From NCBI RefSeq assembly GCF_907164915.1, contig NW_025919140.1:660680-724679 (forward strand): a DNA stretch of 64,000 nt. The letters run 5' to 3'. The DNA comes from Impatiens glandulifera. Taxonomy: Eukaryota; Streptophyta; Magnoliopsida; Ericales; Balsaminaceae. Below are positions 32,124 through 43,798 of this stretch, piece by piece. The position numbers were made by a program, and so were the translations under genes. The notes beneath the pieces are model-generated. The model saw only the letters and a program-made list of their open reading frames with translations, was not told where the DNA came from and ran no database searches. Numbering within the stretch: the stretch's first letter is position 1; the number at the start of each line of letters is the position of its first letter.

Positions 32124-33920
32124 TCAATTGGGTCCTCGATCAATTAGTCCCTTAGGAATCCATATTTGAGTTATTCTGATGGATTTCCTATTTTGTGTTG
32201 TGATTAATGCATAAGATTTTGACTTAGCAGATGACTTCCTGCTAGCCACTGATCCTTTGACTTTTGAAGAAGGTTTTCTTTTAAAACTCCTTGACTTAGA
32301 TTCAGGTCTTAAGTTACCAGACTTATTAGCCTTTTCAAGCTTATTTTTAAGCCAGCTAACAGTTGGTGGAACATAGATTATTTCATTTTTAAAAGCCACT
32401 TCTTCATGAATGGGATTAGATTCAATGTCAGTCATACTTCCTTTGACAAAACTTATTGGCTTAAGTTTGTCATTTGGCTTTGACTTCTTGCAGGACAAGT
32501 TAGGATCATTGCTATCAAATCCCAATCCGGATCTAGATCCAGCAGGTTTCAACATGCTGATCTGATATTTGACAGCATCACCAGACCTTGTCCATGCACA
32601 AACAACATAATTAAGCCTTTTGTTTTCAGATGAAAGAGTTTGAATCTGTTCCTTGAGCTTCTCATTTTAAGATGAGATTTCTTCAATCTTCTTTTCAAAA
32701 ACATGTGACTCTTCTTCTTTAGACACATTTGGTTTATTTAAATCTGATGAAGATTTAGTTTCATTTAGAGATTTTGCTAGCTTTCTGTACTCGATGACCA
32801 TCTTATCTAGTGCAGTTACTAGTTGTTCCATTGAAAACTTTTCGGAAGAGAAATCAAATACCTCAATTTCCTGAGTTCCTTCCTCATCTTCTCTAGACAT
32901 GAAGCAAGCCACGTCTTCTTCATCACTTTCACTAGATGAGAAGTACGACCCACGGCTGCTTCCTCTGTTCTTTCCGTCACCAGCCATAAGAGCCTTCAGC
33001 TCTTTTTCGTCTTCCTTGGCATCTTCACGCTTTGGCTTCCGGCATTCCGATGCATAATGACCTTTAATACCATAGTTAAAACAAGTAACATTAGCTTTAG
33101 ATTTTCTATTATCATTAGAATTTGAAGAGTTTGAGTTAGAGTTGCTCTTCTTCATGAAGTCGCCAAACTTCTTCACAAAGAGAGACATGGCATCGCTGCT
33201 CAGCTGCTGAGCTGCCATCTTCACGTCCGGAGCGGTTGGTGGCTCTTCAGTAGTCACCAGCGCCTTGGCAATGATAACCGACGAGGGTTGATCTTCTTCC
33301 ATCCTACAGTTCAGCTCGAACTCGTAGGCCTTGAGGTCGGCGAAGAGATCAAAGAGAGAGATCTTATTCAGATCTTTGGATTCTCTCATCGCCATAGTCT
33401 TTATGTCCCATTCCCTTGGAAGAGCACGCATGACCTTGATAGAAAGCTCCCGGTTGCTATAGGTTTTGCCTAGGATGGACAAAGAGGAGACGATTTTGCT
33501 GAATTTGGTGTTGAAATCGTTCATTGTTTCACCAGGACGCATTTTGAAGCTGTCGAACTGTTGAGTGGCAACCATGATCTTATTTTCCTTGGTTTGCTCG
33601 TTGCCCTCACACAGTTGAGTGAGTCTGTCCCAAACCTCTTTGGCAGTGTCACATTCGATGATATAGTTGAACATGCTATCATCGAGAGATCTGTACAGAA
33701 CATCAAGAGCCATGTTGTTGAGGTTGTTTTGCCTCTCTTCATCAGCAGTCCAGTCGGCCTTCTCCTTATCAATCTTGATAGGACCTTCTGTGTCAACACT
33801 CCACATGTCATCATGAAGAGAAGAGAGATGAGCAAGAACTCTTTTCTTCCAAACAATGTAGTTTTCACGAGAGAAGGTTGGAATGGTTGTAGCAGTGACA
33901 TCTTTGGGTATGTTCGATAT
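32124..33920 (-). pseudogene. Element B2 gag
   Basis: This is a nearly intact copia Gag. The frame reads through PTFSRENYIVWKKRVLAHL, MRALPREWDIKTMAMRESK, LFDLFADLKAYEFELN and a nucleocapsid knuckle CFNYGIKGHYASEC (second cysteine replaced by tyrosine). It continues past one in-frame TAA (32669-32667) to ITQIWIPKGLIDRGPN-stop at 32126-32124. The first ATG in frame is 33806, inside the capsid domain. Family text starts earlier, at codon ATA 33920-33918, which by comparison with homologous Gags looks like a lost initiation codon. A start at ATG 33806 would drop about 38 residues. It could still package RNA if supplied with an upstream start, but the single stop and the altered knuckle argue against function. 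Confidence 0.88.
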
Positions 33921-33950
33921 ATTTCAGGAAAGGCTTGAGAATAGAAACAA

Positions 33951-33963
33951 GGCTCTGATACCA
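33951..33963 (-). other. Primer binding site, element B2
   Basis: The minus strand reads TGGTATCAGAGCC two bases inside the 5' LTR, the tRNA-Met type. Confidence 0.92.
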
Positions 33964-33965
33964 AT

Positions 33966-36066
33966 TGATAGGATCGGCTTTATCAATAGAGACGGGGGTC
34001 AGGCTAATGATTAAGGCTTATAAAAAACTGTTTGATAGAAATCCTGTTAGGGATTAATATCTCTTTCTATTCTACGCAAACTTGTGTAAACACTTGAAAC
34101 AGATTCAAGGCGGAATTGTTTACTTGGGTTTGAAGCACAAGAAGAAATATGAAAAGATGACAAAAATGAAGAACACAGCAGTTTGTTTATGGATGTTCGG
34201 AGAAACTCTCCTACGTCACCCCTTCTTCCAACCACCAGAAGGATTCACTATAAGATGATAAGAATCAAATACCGTTTACACAGACTTAGCTCACTATTGA
34301 ACTGAACACTTTCTGTTCAATTTACAAGATGAAGAATATCACTCAGCTAAGGTGCTTTGATTCTAGCTTTCTCTCTCGATTCACACACAGTACATCAGAA
34401 AGAAGCTTCACAGAATAAGTTCAGTAAGCAAGATGATTGAGTAGTCTCTCTCTGCAAAATCAGATTGCTTGTTTTTAAGATTGGTTGAGGCAGATTGTCC
34501 GTTGTCCTTAGGATTGATTAAATACTGAGAAGGAGCTAACGGTCGAATCTTCAAGAATGACACGTGGCGCTCTTCCATTGGAAAGCCTCCATTGTACACA
34601 CCAGGTTCAGAGCATAAGGATCGTGGCCGTACGGAACTGGTAGTGCGCTGAATATTCCATCATGGATGTACCTGCAAAACGGGTAATGTGAGGAAAATTC
34701 TATTACGTGGCATTCCTTGATTGGATACATATAGATGTTGTACTAATCTTCACAAGAAAGTGGAGCATAAGTAGGGTACAGCTATAGCACGTAGATAGGA
34801 GAAATGCTAGATTCAAGCGTACTGCTTGAACAGAGCATTAGACGTATTTCAGTTAGACGGATTTGAGAAAATTAGTCTAATGAAATAAGTCAACTCCTTC
34901 TAATGAAAAGCGTCTATTAGACCGCTTGGTCTAATATAATTAGACTCGCGTTTAATTTCAATAACCATTAGACGGGTACGTCTAACTCCACTGAATTAGA
35001 CTACCACGTCTAATTCCGGTTCTACCTCTGACTAATCTGAAGGAGTTAGACTCACGTCTAACTTTCACTAATTAGACAACCCGTCTAATTATTATATAAC
35101 CATTAGACCAACACGTCTAACTCCGATGAGTTAGACTGACGCGTCTAATTCCGGTTCTACCTCATACTAATCTGAAGGAGTTAGACTCACGTCTAACTTT
35201 CACTAATTAGACAACCCGTCTAATTATTATATAACCATTAGACCGACACGTCTAACTCCGATCAGTTAAACTAACGCGTCTAATTCCGGTTCTACCTCAG
35301 ACTAATCTGAAGGAGTTAGACTCACGTCTAAATTTCACTAATTAGAAAACCCGTCTAATTATTATATAGCCATTAGACCGACACGTCTAACTTTGATGAG
35401 TTAGACTGACGCGTCTAATTACGGTTCTACCTCAGACTAATCTGAAGGAGTTAGACTCACGCCTAAATTTCACTAATTAGACAATCCGTATAATTCCGCG
35501 TATTCATTAGACCATCCGTCTAATTCTTTACGTCTATTAGACTTACACGTCTAACTCCAATGAGTTAGACTGTACGTCTAATTCCATTAGACTCATGTCT
35601 AATTCTGTGTATTCATTAGACCATCCGTCTAATTCTTTACACATCTATTAGACTTACACGTCTAACTCCGATGAGTTAGACTGTACGCCTAATTCCATTA
35701 GACTCACGTCTAATTCCGTGTATTCATTAGACCATCCGTCTAATTCTTTACACATCTATTAGACTTACACGTCTAACTCCAATGAGTTAGACTGTACGTC
35801 TAATTCCATTAGACTCACGTCTAATTCATGTGTCTATTAGACTGCACGTCTAACTCCGTTGACTTAGACTTTGCGTCTAATTTTATTAGACTTGCGTCTA
35901 ATTTTATGCGAATGGAGATCAAAATCGGTCTAATGACCCTCATTAGATCCAAGTCTAATAACATGTAGTCTTAATACACCTGTATCAAAACTCATAAATT
36001 ATTTCATCATCAAAATTTCAGTGGGTAAATTATTTCAACACTTAGTCAAAATAATTTGACCCAACA
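33966..36066 (-). repeat. 5' LTR of B2
   Basis: This is near-identical to 25579-27653 at both ends and along the palindrome array (about 34835-35900), with scattered substitutions and array-unit differences. Confidence 0.95.
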
Positions 36067-36071
36067 CAGTG
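36067..36071. repeat. Target-site duplication of B2 (CAGTG)
   Basis: It matches 25574-25578. Confidence 0.95.
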
Positions 36072-36379
36072 CTTCAGCTGTCTTAGTGCGTATCAGTCGA
36101 CAACTCTTCAGTCGAATGGAACAACTTTTAGATCTTATCAATACCATGTTGTATTATCTCCCTTAGGATAATGAACGATAATCTTTTTAAAATAAATATT
36201 TTCCTTTATTTATTTTTAAAATATCATGAATTCACGTGGCCTATTATGTTATATAAATATGTGACCAACATTTCTAAATGACTCACATTTCTAAAAGCGA
36301 TTCATATTCTCTCTCTCTTGCAGTTTAAACCTCAACCCTAGCTTTCTTCATCTTCTCTCTGAAACCCTAAGCATCCAAA
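36072..36379 (+). promoter_or_regulatory. Element C spacer with G-box and TATA before accessory ORF
   Basis: CACGTG at 36233-36238 and TATATAAATA at 36250-36259 stand 130-147 bp before the ATG at 36380, followed by a CT-rich leader containing AAACCCTAA. This is the same order as in B1 and before 63655. No coding sequence is seen. Confidence 0.55.
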
Positions 36380-37258
36380 ATGACATATTTCTCTCAATAC
36401 ATTCTACATGTAGACTTCGAGTTTGTCAACACCTTAGTGATCCCCAAGATGGTGGAGATGTTCCGAACCCTAAAGGCAACTAGTTTGAAGAAGTTCCTAA
36501 GGGGAGCCAACTACGTACACAAAGAAGAGGTACGCCAATTCTTCTCGACAACGAAGGTCGTCGGGAAACAATCCATTGCATGGTGAAAGGAGCTAAGATA
36601 TTTGTCTTAGAAGAGGCGTTCACCGAACATTTTGAGTTTTCGACGGAAGGGCTCACCGCCTTTGAACTGATTCCGGTAGCCGTGATTCAGGAGATGCAGA
36701 CGGCGTTTTCAGAATATTCTCAACCCATTCCCACTCATGGAAAGAAGAGGTCGATGAAACCAGAACATCGTCTACTTAACGATATTGTCGCAAAATCCCT
36801 TCAAGCAAAGGTAGGGTCCTTCGATGCATATATTATGGACCGATTCGAGATAATGGTGGGCATAACAAGGGGAATGGTCATCAACTGGTCATCAGTCCTT
36901 TTCACAACCCTAGTAACTATGGTGACGCTCCCGAAGAAGTAGCATACTGGATTTGCTGTGTAGATCAGTAGACTGCTCGAGCACTTCAAAGTAAATATAT
37001 GTAGGGGAGTGAACATCCATCCATCAAGGATTCTGACCAGAAGAACAGCTAATAACTATATTCTGAAGATAAGAAGGGTACAGGACTCCAACCTCGACAT
37101 ATCCGCACAACAGTCGAGTGGACAGTCAACAACCCTCTCCAAGCGATAACAACAGGAAGGAGAAGGAGGCAGGTGGTTGAGGAATCTGTTGAAAGCTCAA
37201 GCAACCAATCCCCTGACTCAAAAGAAAAGTCAACTGAGACTTCTTCTGAGGCCAAGAA
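36380..37258 (+). pseudogene. Accessory ORF of element C, first part
   Basis: The N-terminal domain is YILHVDFEFVNTL, LKKFLRGANYVHKEEVRQFF, then after a frameshift near 36570 EAFTEHFEFSTEGLTAFEL, GKKRSMKPEHRLLNDIVAKSL and ITRGMVINWSSVLFTTLV. Stops at 36940 and just downstream interrupt text that continues to the D insertion (HTGFAV, ISRLLEHFKVN). It is the same family as the ORFs of A, B1 and B2. The rest is at 42007-43560. Confidence 0.8.
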
Positions 37259-37627
37259 TGTTGAGTTATGGAGCCTACATTTATATAAACTCTACAATTA
37301 TTAATTATAGTTTATTGGGTTTGTATTTGGTTTTGGGTTTGGGCCTGACCAAGAATTATTTAGGTTTCATTACCTGAATGTTTAACCTATAAATATGTGA
37401 TTATTAAGGGTTTACAAAAATTAGAGAGAATTCTAAAGACATAAAATGTGAGGCGAAAACTCTATATTCCTTCTTCTTCTTCATAGTGAAATTTGGTGGC
37501 GGCTGAAGTGAACGTAGCTCATTTCGAGTGAACCATTATAAATATGTGTCTTCTTGTGTTCTTCTTTCTTGAGTTTTTTACAGAATGTTTCAAGTACGGT
37601 CGGATTTGGGAGATACAAATCCTAACA
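37259..37627 (+). repeat. 5' LTR of element D
   Basis: It is 369 bp, the same length as the 3' copy. It contains CCTATAAATATGTGATTATTAAGG, with TATAAATA as a likely promoter TATA box (about 37389). Confidence 0.95.
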
Positions 37628-37629
37628 AC

Positions 37630-37640
37630 TGGTATCAGAG
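37630..37640 (+). other. Primer binding site, element D
   Basis: TGGTATCAGAG lies two bases after the LTR. Confidence 0.9.
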
Positions 37641-37669
37641 TAGTTAGGCTAGATCTGAGTTTGGAAACA

Positions 37670-38500
37670 ATGGCAAACAAGAGTAGTATAAGACATGGGA
37701 TTGGAAGATTCGTTGGGAAAAATTATGTCTTCTGGAGAATGCAGATTGAAGATTATCTCTACGGAAAGAAGTTTCATGTTCCTTTGAGTGAGAAACCAGA
37801 GAAGATGGATGAAGCTGAATGAAAACTCCTTGGTAGACAAGTTTTGGGAGTTGTCCGATTGACGCTAGCCAAGACGGTTGCTCACAATGTAGAAAATGAG
37901 AAGACCACCATGGGTTTGATGAAATCTCTTTATGATATGTATAAAAAACCATCTACTAACAACAAGGTACACTTAATAAAAAGACTCTTTTACTTAAGAA
38001 TTGTTTATGGTACTTCTGTCACTACTCATTTGAATGAATTCAATACAATTGTGAATCAATTGCTATCTATTGAGATTGATTTTGGGGATGAATTTAATGC
38101 CATGATTTTGTTAGCATCTCTATCAAATATTTGGGAACCTATGAGAGAACCAATTAATAATTCAGTTGGAAATGTTAAACTGGAATTTGATGAAGTTAGA
38201 GATTGTATTCTTGTTGAAGTGGTTCATAAAATTGATTCTGGTGAAATGTTCAAAGGTTCTGCTCTGAATGTGAAAAATAGGAGCAAAAGTAATGATAGAA
38301 ATTTCAACCGAGGTAAGAGAAGATCTATGTCGAGAAGTAGGAGGAGTCAGTCCAAGTCTAGGAGAACATTTGAGTGCTGGAATTTTGGTAAACAAGGTCA
38401 TTTGAAGAAGAACTACAAAGCACCGAAGAGAAACGGTTATGATAAAAATGATACAGCCAACGTTGTTCCAGAAACTGTCACTGATGCGTTACTTCTGTCT
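37670..38500 (+). pseudogene. Element D gag
   Basis: From ATG 37670 the frame shows the copia Gag start GIGRFVGKNYVFWRMQIEDYLY. A TGA at 37820-37822 follows DEAE, where the family has tryptophan. It then runs through AKTVAHNVENEKTTMGLMKSLYDMY and LNEFNTIVNQL to an arginine/serine-rich stretch. The zinc knuckle CWNFGKQGHLKKNY has lost its second and last cysteines. The frame continues without a stop into the protease, as in Tnt1-type elements with a single gag-pol ORF. Confidence 0.9.
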
Positions 38501-39973
38501 ATTGATACCCCGATAGATTCATGGGTTTTGGACTCGGGAGCGTCTTTCCACACCACTGGCCACAAAAAATTAATGGAGAATTATGTTGCTGGAAACTGTG
38601 GGAAAGTTTATCTTGTAGATGGTGAGTCACTGAATATTGTTGACATGGGGTCATCAAATTGAAGATGGCAAATGGTTCTATTTGGAATATTAATAAGGTG
38701 AGACACATTACAGGTTTAATGCACAATTTAATTTCTTTTACACAACTTGACGATGATGATCACAATTTCAATTGTGGAAATGGTGTGTGGAAGGTGACTA
38801 AAGGAACAATAGTTGTTGCTCGAGGTTACAAAACCGGAACGTTATACACGACTTCAACTTGTAAAGAAATAGTTGATGTTGTAGTTGATGACTCGAAGAA
38901 CAGTGAGTTGTGGCATTGCATGTTGGGCCATATGAGCGAAAAAGGGATGAAAATTCTTTTGAAGAATGGACAGAATCCAGAAATGAAGTCTGTTGAACAT
39001 CAGTTATGTGAAAATTGCATTATTGAAAAACAGAAACGGGTGAGTTTCTTAAAGATTGTGAAGGAACTCAAGAAAGAAAGACTAGAGTTGGTACACACTG
39101 ATGTGTGGGGACCTGCATCTGTTTCTTCTATTGTCGGATCACAATACTACGTGACGTTTATAGATGATTCGACAAGAAAGGTTTGGGTATATTTCATGAA
39201 GCACAAGTCTGAAGTATTTGTTATTTTCAAGAAGTGGAAGGCTTTGGTTGAAAATGAAACAAATCAGAAGGTTAAATGCTTGAGATCCGACAACGGAGGC
39301 GAGTATATCAGTTCAGATTTCAAAGAATATTGTGATGTAAATGGGATCAGTATGGTGAAAAATGTTCCCTGAATGCCTCAAGAGAATGGAGTAGTTGAAC
39401 GGATGAATCGAACATTGAACGAACGTGCTAGGAGCATGAGATTACATTCGTGGCTGCCTAAACATTTCTGGGTAGAAACTATCAATACTGGTGCCTACTT
39501 GATAAGCAGGGGACCCTCTATTCTTCTTGAATTCGGAATTTTTGAAGAAGTTTGGAGCAATAAAAATGTAAACTTTTCTTATTTGAAAGTGTTTGGTTGT
39601 TTATCATATGTTCATATTAATGAATGTGATAGGAGCAAGCTTAATCCAAAGTCTAACAAAAAAATTCATTGGTTATGGTGATATTGAGTTTGGTTATCAT
39701 TTATGGGATAATCAAAATCGGAAGATCATTCGTAGTAGAAATGTTATCTTCAATGAACAGGTTCTCTATAAAGATTGTGTTGGAAAGACATCAGATGGTG
39801 ATTCCAAGTTGGAAGAGACTGGAATGGTCGATTTGAGAGAATTTTTAGTTGAATATATACCGACTATGGAAGAAGACCAGTGTGTTGTTGAAGATGAAAT
39901 CGTTGAGAACGTGGCCCTAGAGGCAAATCGGCTAACACCAGTTATACAGTTGAGAAGATCGTCAAGAAATTGA
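38501..39973 (+). pseudogene. Element D protease and integrase
   Basis: The protease motif SWVLDSGASFHTTGH is at about 38517. A frameshift near 38655 leads into the next open stretch (38659-39372). That stretch contains the pre-integrase zinc motif (LWHCMLGHMSEKG...CENCIIEKQ) and the integrase core with HTDVWGP, LRSDNGGEY and PQENGVVERMNRT. A TGA at 39370-39372 separates the last two. Another shift near 39650-39680 leads to the C-terminal domain (LIPTM/TPVIQLRRSSRN). Inactive. Confidence 0.9.
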
Positions 39974-41542
39974 AAAGTAGTCGAGAGGTGGTCTCCATCT
40001 CTAAACTATATCTTGTTGACAGATAAATGTGAACTTGAATGCTATGAGGAAGCAATACAATCTGATGAATCAGATAAGTAGGAGTTTGAAATGAAAGATG
40101 AGATGAACTCTTTGACGTTGAATCAGACTTGGGAGCTCACTTAGCTACCAAAAGGAAAGAAAGGACTTCACAACAAATGGATCTTCAGGATTAAAGAAGA
40201 ACATGATAAAACCATGAGGTGCAAGGCAAGGTTGATTGTGAAAGGATTTCAATAGAAATAAGGTATTGACTACAATGAGATCTTCTCTCCAGTAGTTAAA
40301 TTGATGACAATCAGAACTATTTTGAGTTTGGTTGTGAATGAAAACCTTCATTTTCAACAAATGGATGTCAAAACTCATTTTCTTCATGGTGATTTAGATG
40401 AAAATAATTACATGCAACAACCCAAAGGATTTGAAATCAAAGGAAAAGATGAGCTTGTGTGTATGCTTCATAAGAGTTTGTATGGTTTGAAACAAGCTCC
40501 AAGGAAATGGTACAAGAAGTTTGATAGCTTCATGAAAAGTAAAAAATTTCTGAGGTGTGAAGTTGATCATTTCTGCTATATCAAGAGGCTTGATAAATCG
40601 TACATTATTATGCTACTCTACGTTGATGACATGTTGATTGTTGGAGCAAGCTTGTATGAGATTAACAAACTCAAGAAAGTGTTGTCTGAAAAGTTTGCAA
40701 TGAAGGATTTGTGTGTTACAAAACAAATCATTGGAATGAGATTTTTTAGGAATGAAGAAGTTCTCAAGCTTTCACACGAAGAATATGTGAAGAAAGTTCT
40801 TAGCAGGTTCAACTTGTATGATGCAAAACCAGTTACTACCCCCTTAACTAGTCAATTTAGACTATCTAAAGATCAGTCGCCATCAACAGAGGAATAGAAA
40901 AATTACATGGACACTGTCTTGTATGCCTCTGACATTGGTTGTATTATGTATGCGATGGTTTGCACAAGAACAGACATAGCACATGAAGTGGGAGTTGTTA
41001 GTATATTAATGAGCTACCTGGGTAGATAACATTGGGAAGCAGTAAAGTGGATACTACGATACTTAAGAGGAAGTACGGGTCTCACTTTGTATTTTCGAAA
41101 GTCTAATATGGGTTTGGAAGTATATGTTGATGCTGACAATGGTGGTGATGTTGATAGTAGGAAGAGCACAACAGGGTACATTTATACTCTGGGCGGTATT
41201 GCAATCAATTGGGTTTCAAAATTGCAGAAGATTGTTGTTCTTTCTAGTTGTGAGGCAGAGTATGTTGTTGTGACAAATGTTGTTAAGGAGATGATGTGGT
41301 TATAATTCTTTTTGCGAGAATTGGGTCAAGAATACGAGGGAAGTGTGTTGGGATACGACAGTCGGAGTGTCATTCATTTGACAAAGAATCCATTTTATCA
41401 TGGAAGGACAAGTAATATACAAGTTTGTTATCATTTCATCCAGTCAGCTTTAGAAGATGGAGTATTAGCTCTTGAGAAGATTCATGGGAGTGAGAATCCA
41501 ACTGATATGCTGAAGAAAGCTTTGACAAACGAAAAACTGTAG
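39974..41542 (+). pseudogene. Element D reverse transcriptase and RNase H
   Basis: RT text begins about 39990 with several stops (40078, 40141, 40252). The longest open stretch is 40301-40897: QMDVKTHFLHGDLDE, YGLKQAPRKWYKKF, an intact YVDD in LLYVDDMLIVG, and GMRFFRNEEVLKLSHEEY. RNase H is in 41087-41305 (VDADNGGDVDSRKSTTGYIYTLGG, LSSCEAEY) and, after a stop, 41312-41542, ending TAG 41540-41542. This is a typical Tnt1-type C-terminus. Confidence 0.9.
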
Positions 41543-41626
41543 TTGTGTGAAACTTTATTTGGTATTCTTCGTTAAGACACCGGATGGAGAGTCTCTACCA
41601 TTCAATAATTGATGAAGTTAGTCTCC

Positions 41627-41637
41627 AAGTGGGAGAT
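41627..41637 (+). other. Polypurine tract of element D
   Basis: AAGTGGGAGAT lies just before the 3' LTR, the usual copia form. Confidence 0.85.
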
Positions 41638-42006
41638 TGTTGAGTTATGGAGCATGCACTTATAATAAAGTCTACAAATGTTAATTAGAGTTTATTGGGT
41701 TTGTATTTGGTTTTGGGCTTGGACCTGACCAAGAGTTATTTAGGTTTTATTACCTGAATGTTTACCCTATAAATATGTGATTATTAAGGGTTTACAAAAA
41801 TTAGAGAGAATTCTAGAGAGATAAAGTGTGAAGCGAAAACTCTGTATTACTTCTTCTTCTTCATAGTGAAATCTAGTGGCGGCTGAAGTGGACGTAGCTC
41901 ATTTTAAGTGAATCACTATAAATTTGTGTCTTCTTGTGTTCTTCTTTCTTGAGTTTTTTATAGATCGTTTCAAGTGGGTCGGATTTGGGAGATACAAATC
42001 CTAACA
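41638..42006 (+). repeat. 3' LTR of element D
   Basis: It is 369 bp, aligned end to end with 37259-37627. It is followed by TAGAA, the partner of AAGAA before the 5' LTR. Confidence 0.95.
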
Positions 42007-43560
42007 TAGAAGGCAAGGCTGGAGGAAACAACAGCAGTAGATGAAATTCTTGAGGTAACCCTTGCATCGAAGGAAATTCCTGAGGTAACCCCTAAAGTGG
42101 TATTAGCCGAAGCTCCAGCTAAAGGCCTTGTTGAAGCACGAGTTGATAGTCTTGTTGAAAGACCAGCTGCAACGTCAGTTGAAGGCTCTAGTGCAGCACA
42201 ACTAACAGCAGCAATCTCACCAGCAACTGTTTCATTAACAATTGTCTCACCAACAACCACCATGGAAAGAGTTCCAACTGCTAAAGGTATCCAAATATAT
42301 GAACCAGTCCTAGCTGTTGCACGACCTGTCGAAGTTGCAAGTAAAGGAAAAGAACTTGTGGTCTTTCAATCCAAAGATCCTCCTTGGAACAACTAAGCAT
42401 TGATATGATAATGGAGGAGATCGAGGAAAAACTAAATGGCTGAAACTCTTCGACAACTGGAGCAACAAAAGACTTCACGACAGGTTTTCTAACTTCCTAA
42501 CAGTCCAAAAGATTGAAGGACTGATCACTCAAGAGAACGCAATCATGAAATGGACTGCCACTACCAACATACACGAGGCTCTCAAAAGGAGGGAGTTAGT
42601 TGAAGCCATTGTTAGAAGAGCTAACTTGCAAACACTCCTTCGCTAGAGAATAGCCAATTAGAGTCCAATGGACAAAACCGCATGGCTGGATGTCAGAATT
42701 AATGAGAAGATGCATTAGACCCAAGAAACATTCATGTCGAGAATCATGACAATCAAACATGGTACTAAGTCTTCCAGGGTTGCTAAGCTATCAGGGGCAC
42801 CATTCAATGCATACATCGCTAGTCCTCTAACCTCCTGCTCACCGGAAGTACCTAACTCAACTCCTCCTCCCGAGTCAACTCTGGTCATTTCATTGCCAAC
42901 TATCCTAGTTGCCGAGCAGCAACCCTCCCAAATAGAGTAGAAAACCTCCCCGGCTGTTTCTAGTCACTCTGCAGCAACAACTGAAATATTCAAAGACATT
43001 TGTGCAAAGAATGAGAAGTTCGACTTTTAATCTCCAGCGCTGAAACAGATTTCCTCTCCACAATCCTCTCCATCACCAAGAGAGTCTATGCCAACAGATG
43101 ACATGGAAGTAGTTATTCTAGAAAGTGAAAAGGTTATTCCCCTACATATATTACCAGCCGTCTCCCCTCATCAACAATCGACTCCTCATTTAGTAGAGGA
43201 GTCATCACAAGGAATGACGGATCTCTACGGATTTATCCAGGTCTCTATTGTTCCCCTGAAACATAGCATTGCCTCTATCTTTTGAGAAATAAAATCTCTT
43301 AAGAAGCAAGTGTTAGCTGACACGACAGCATCGGCCTCGACAATATCGGCCTAGGACAAAATCTATGGCCAGGTCACGAAGGGTAATATTGAAATTGAAA
43401 TAATCAAGGAATCAATGATCAGGCTCAAACATGTATTGAACAATTCCCTTGGCAATTACAACAGGGAGCTCTCCGCAAAGATCAATACTATCGGAATGCA
43501 GATTGCCGGAATAACGGACTTCCTTAAGTAAATAAGGGATAAATAATCAGGGGATACTGA
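42007..43560 (+). pseudogene. Accessory ORF of element C, second part (long form)
   Basis: This continues the ORF interrupted by element D. The text is alanine/valine/glutamate rich (VVLAEAPAKGLVEARVD), then GIQIYEPVLAVARPVEVASKGKELVVFQS, which parallels GIVIGEPRPTPKPVEVVGKGKSTAFQS of the B2 ORF. ALKRRELVEAIVRRANLQTL corresponds to LNKRELVEA of B2. A coiled-coil-like end (KKQVLADTTASAS, AKINTIGMQIAGITDFLK) follows. Several stops and shifts are present. No RGG tail is recognised before the polypurine tract. It shows that the long form existed in family C too. Confidence 0.75.
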
Positions 43561-43798
43561 TGTTAAAAAGGAGGAAAGTAATAGAGTGGAAGAGTAGTGA
43601 GGGGGAAACCGGAAAGAGGAAGGTAGCAAAGCAAAGCAAGTTAGCTAGAGCGGGCTCAAGCAAACTTCAAAGGGGGGGAATTTAAAAGGGGGATATTTAT
43701 ATTCTTAATATTTTTCTTATTTATGTATATATATATATATTTATCTTTAGTCCTTACGAATCATAACTTAGTTTTAACATTATCAAAAAGGGAGATAT
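43561..43798 (+). other. Element C 3' interior with polypurine tract
   Basis: This purine-rich non-coding sequence (GGGGGAAACCGGAAAGAGGAAGG) ends in ATTATCAAAAAGGGAGATAT before TGTTAAATTAAAG, the inferred LTR start at 43799. A second PPT-like phrase lies at 43840-43860, so the LTR start could also be 43835. Confidence 0.6.

Larger units (their letters stand above)
25579..36066 (-). mobile_element. Element B2: pol-less SIRE-like copia, 10.5 kb
   Basis: This is a complete element in reverse orientation. The 5' LTR is at 33966-36066 (2101 bp) and the 3' LTR at 25579-27653 (2075 bp). The primer site is adjacent to the first and the polypurine tract to the second, with a perfect 5-bp duplication CAGTG outside. 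Inside are gag (one stop) and a long accessory ORF, but no protease, integrase, RT or RNase H motif in any frame between 31152 and 32123. The LTRs differ at only a few percent of sites by eye, so the insertion is recent within the nest. It would need pol from a relative to move. Confidence 0.95.
37259..42006 (+). mobile_element. Element D: Tnt1/Tork-like copia, 4.7 kb
   Basis: This is a complete copia element with 369-bp LTRs at both ends (TGTTGAGTTATGG...AAATCCTAACA), a tRNA-Met primer site, a polypurine tract and flanking AAGAA/TAGAA (4/5). It has gag and pol only, without an accessory ORF. The LTRs differ at roughly 8 percent of positions by eye. It interrupts the accessory ORF of element C. 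Confidence 0.95.
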
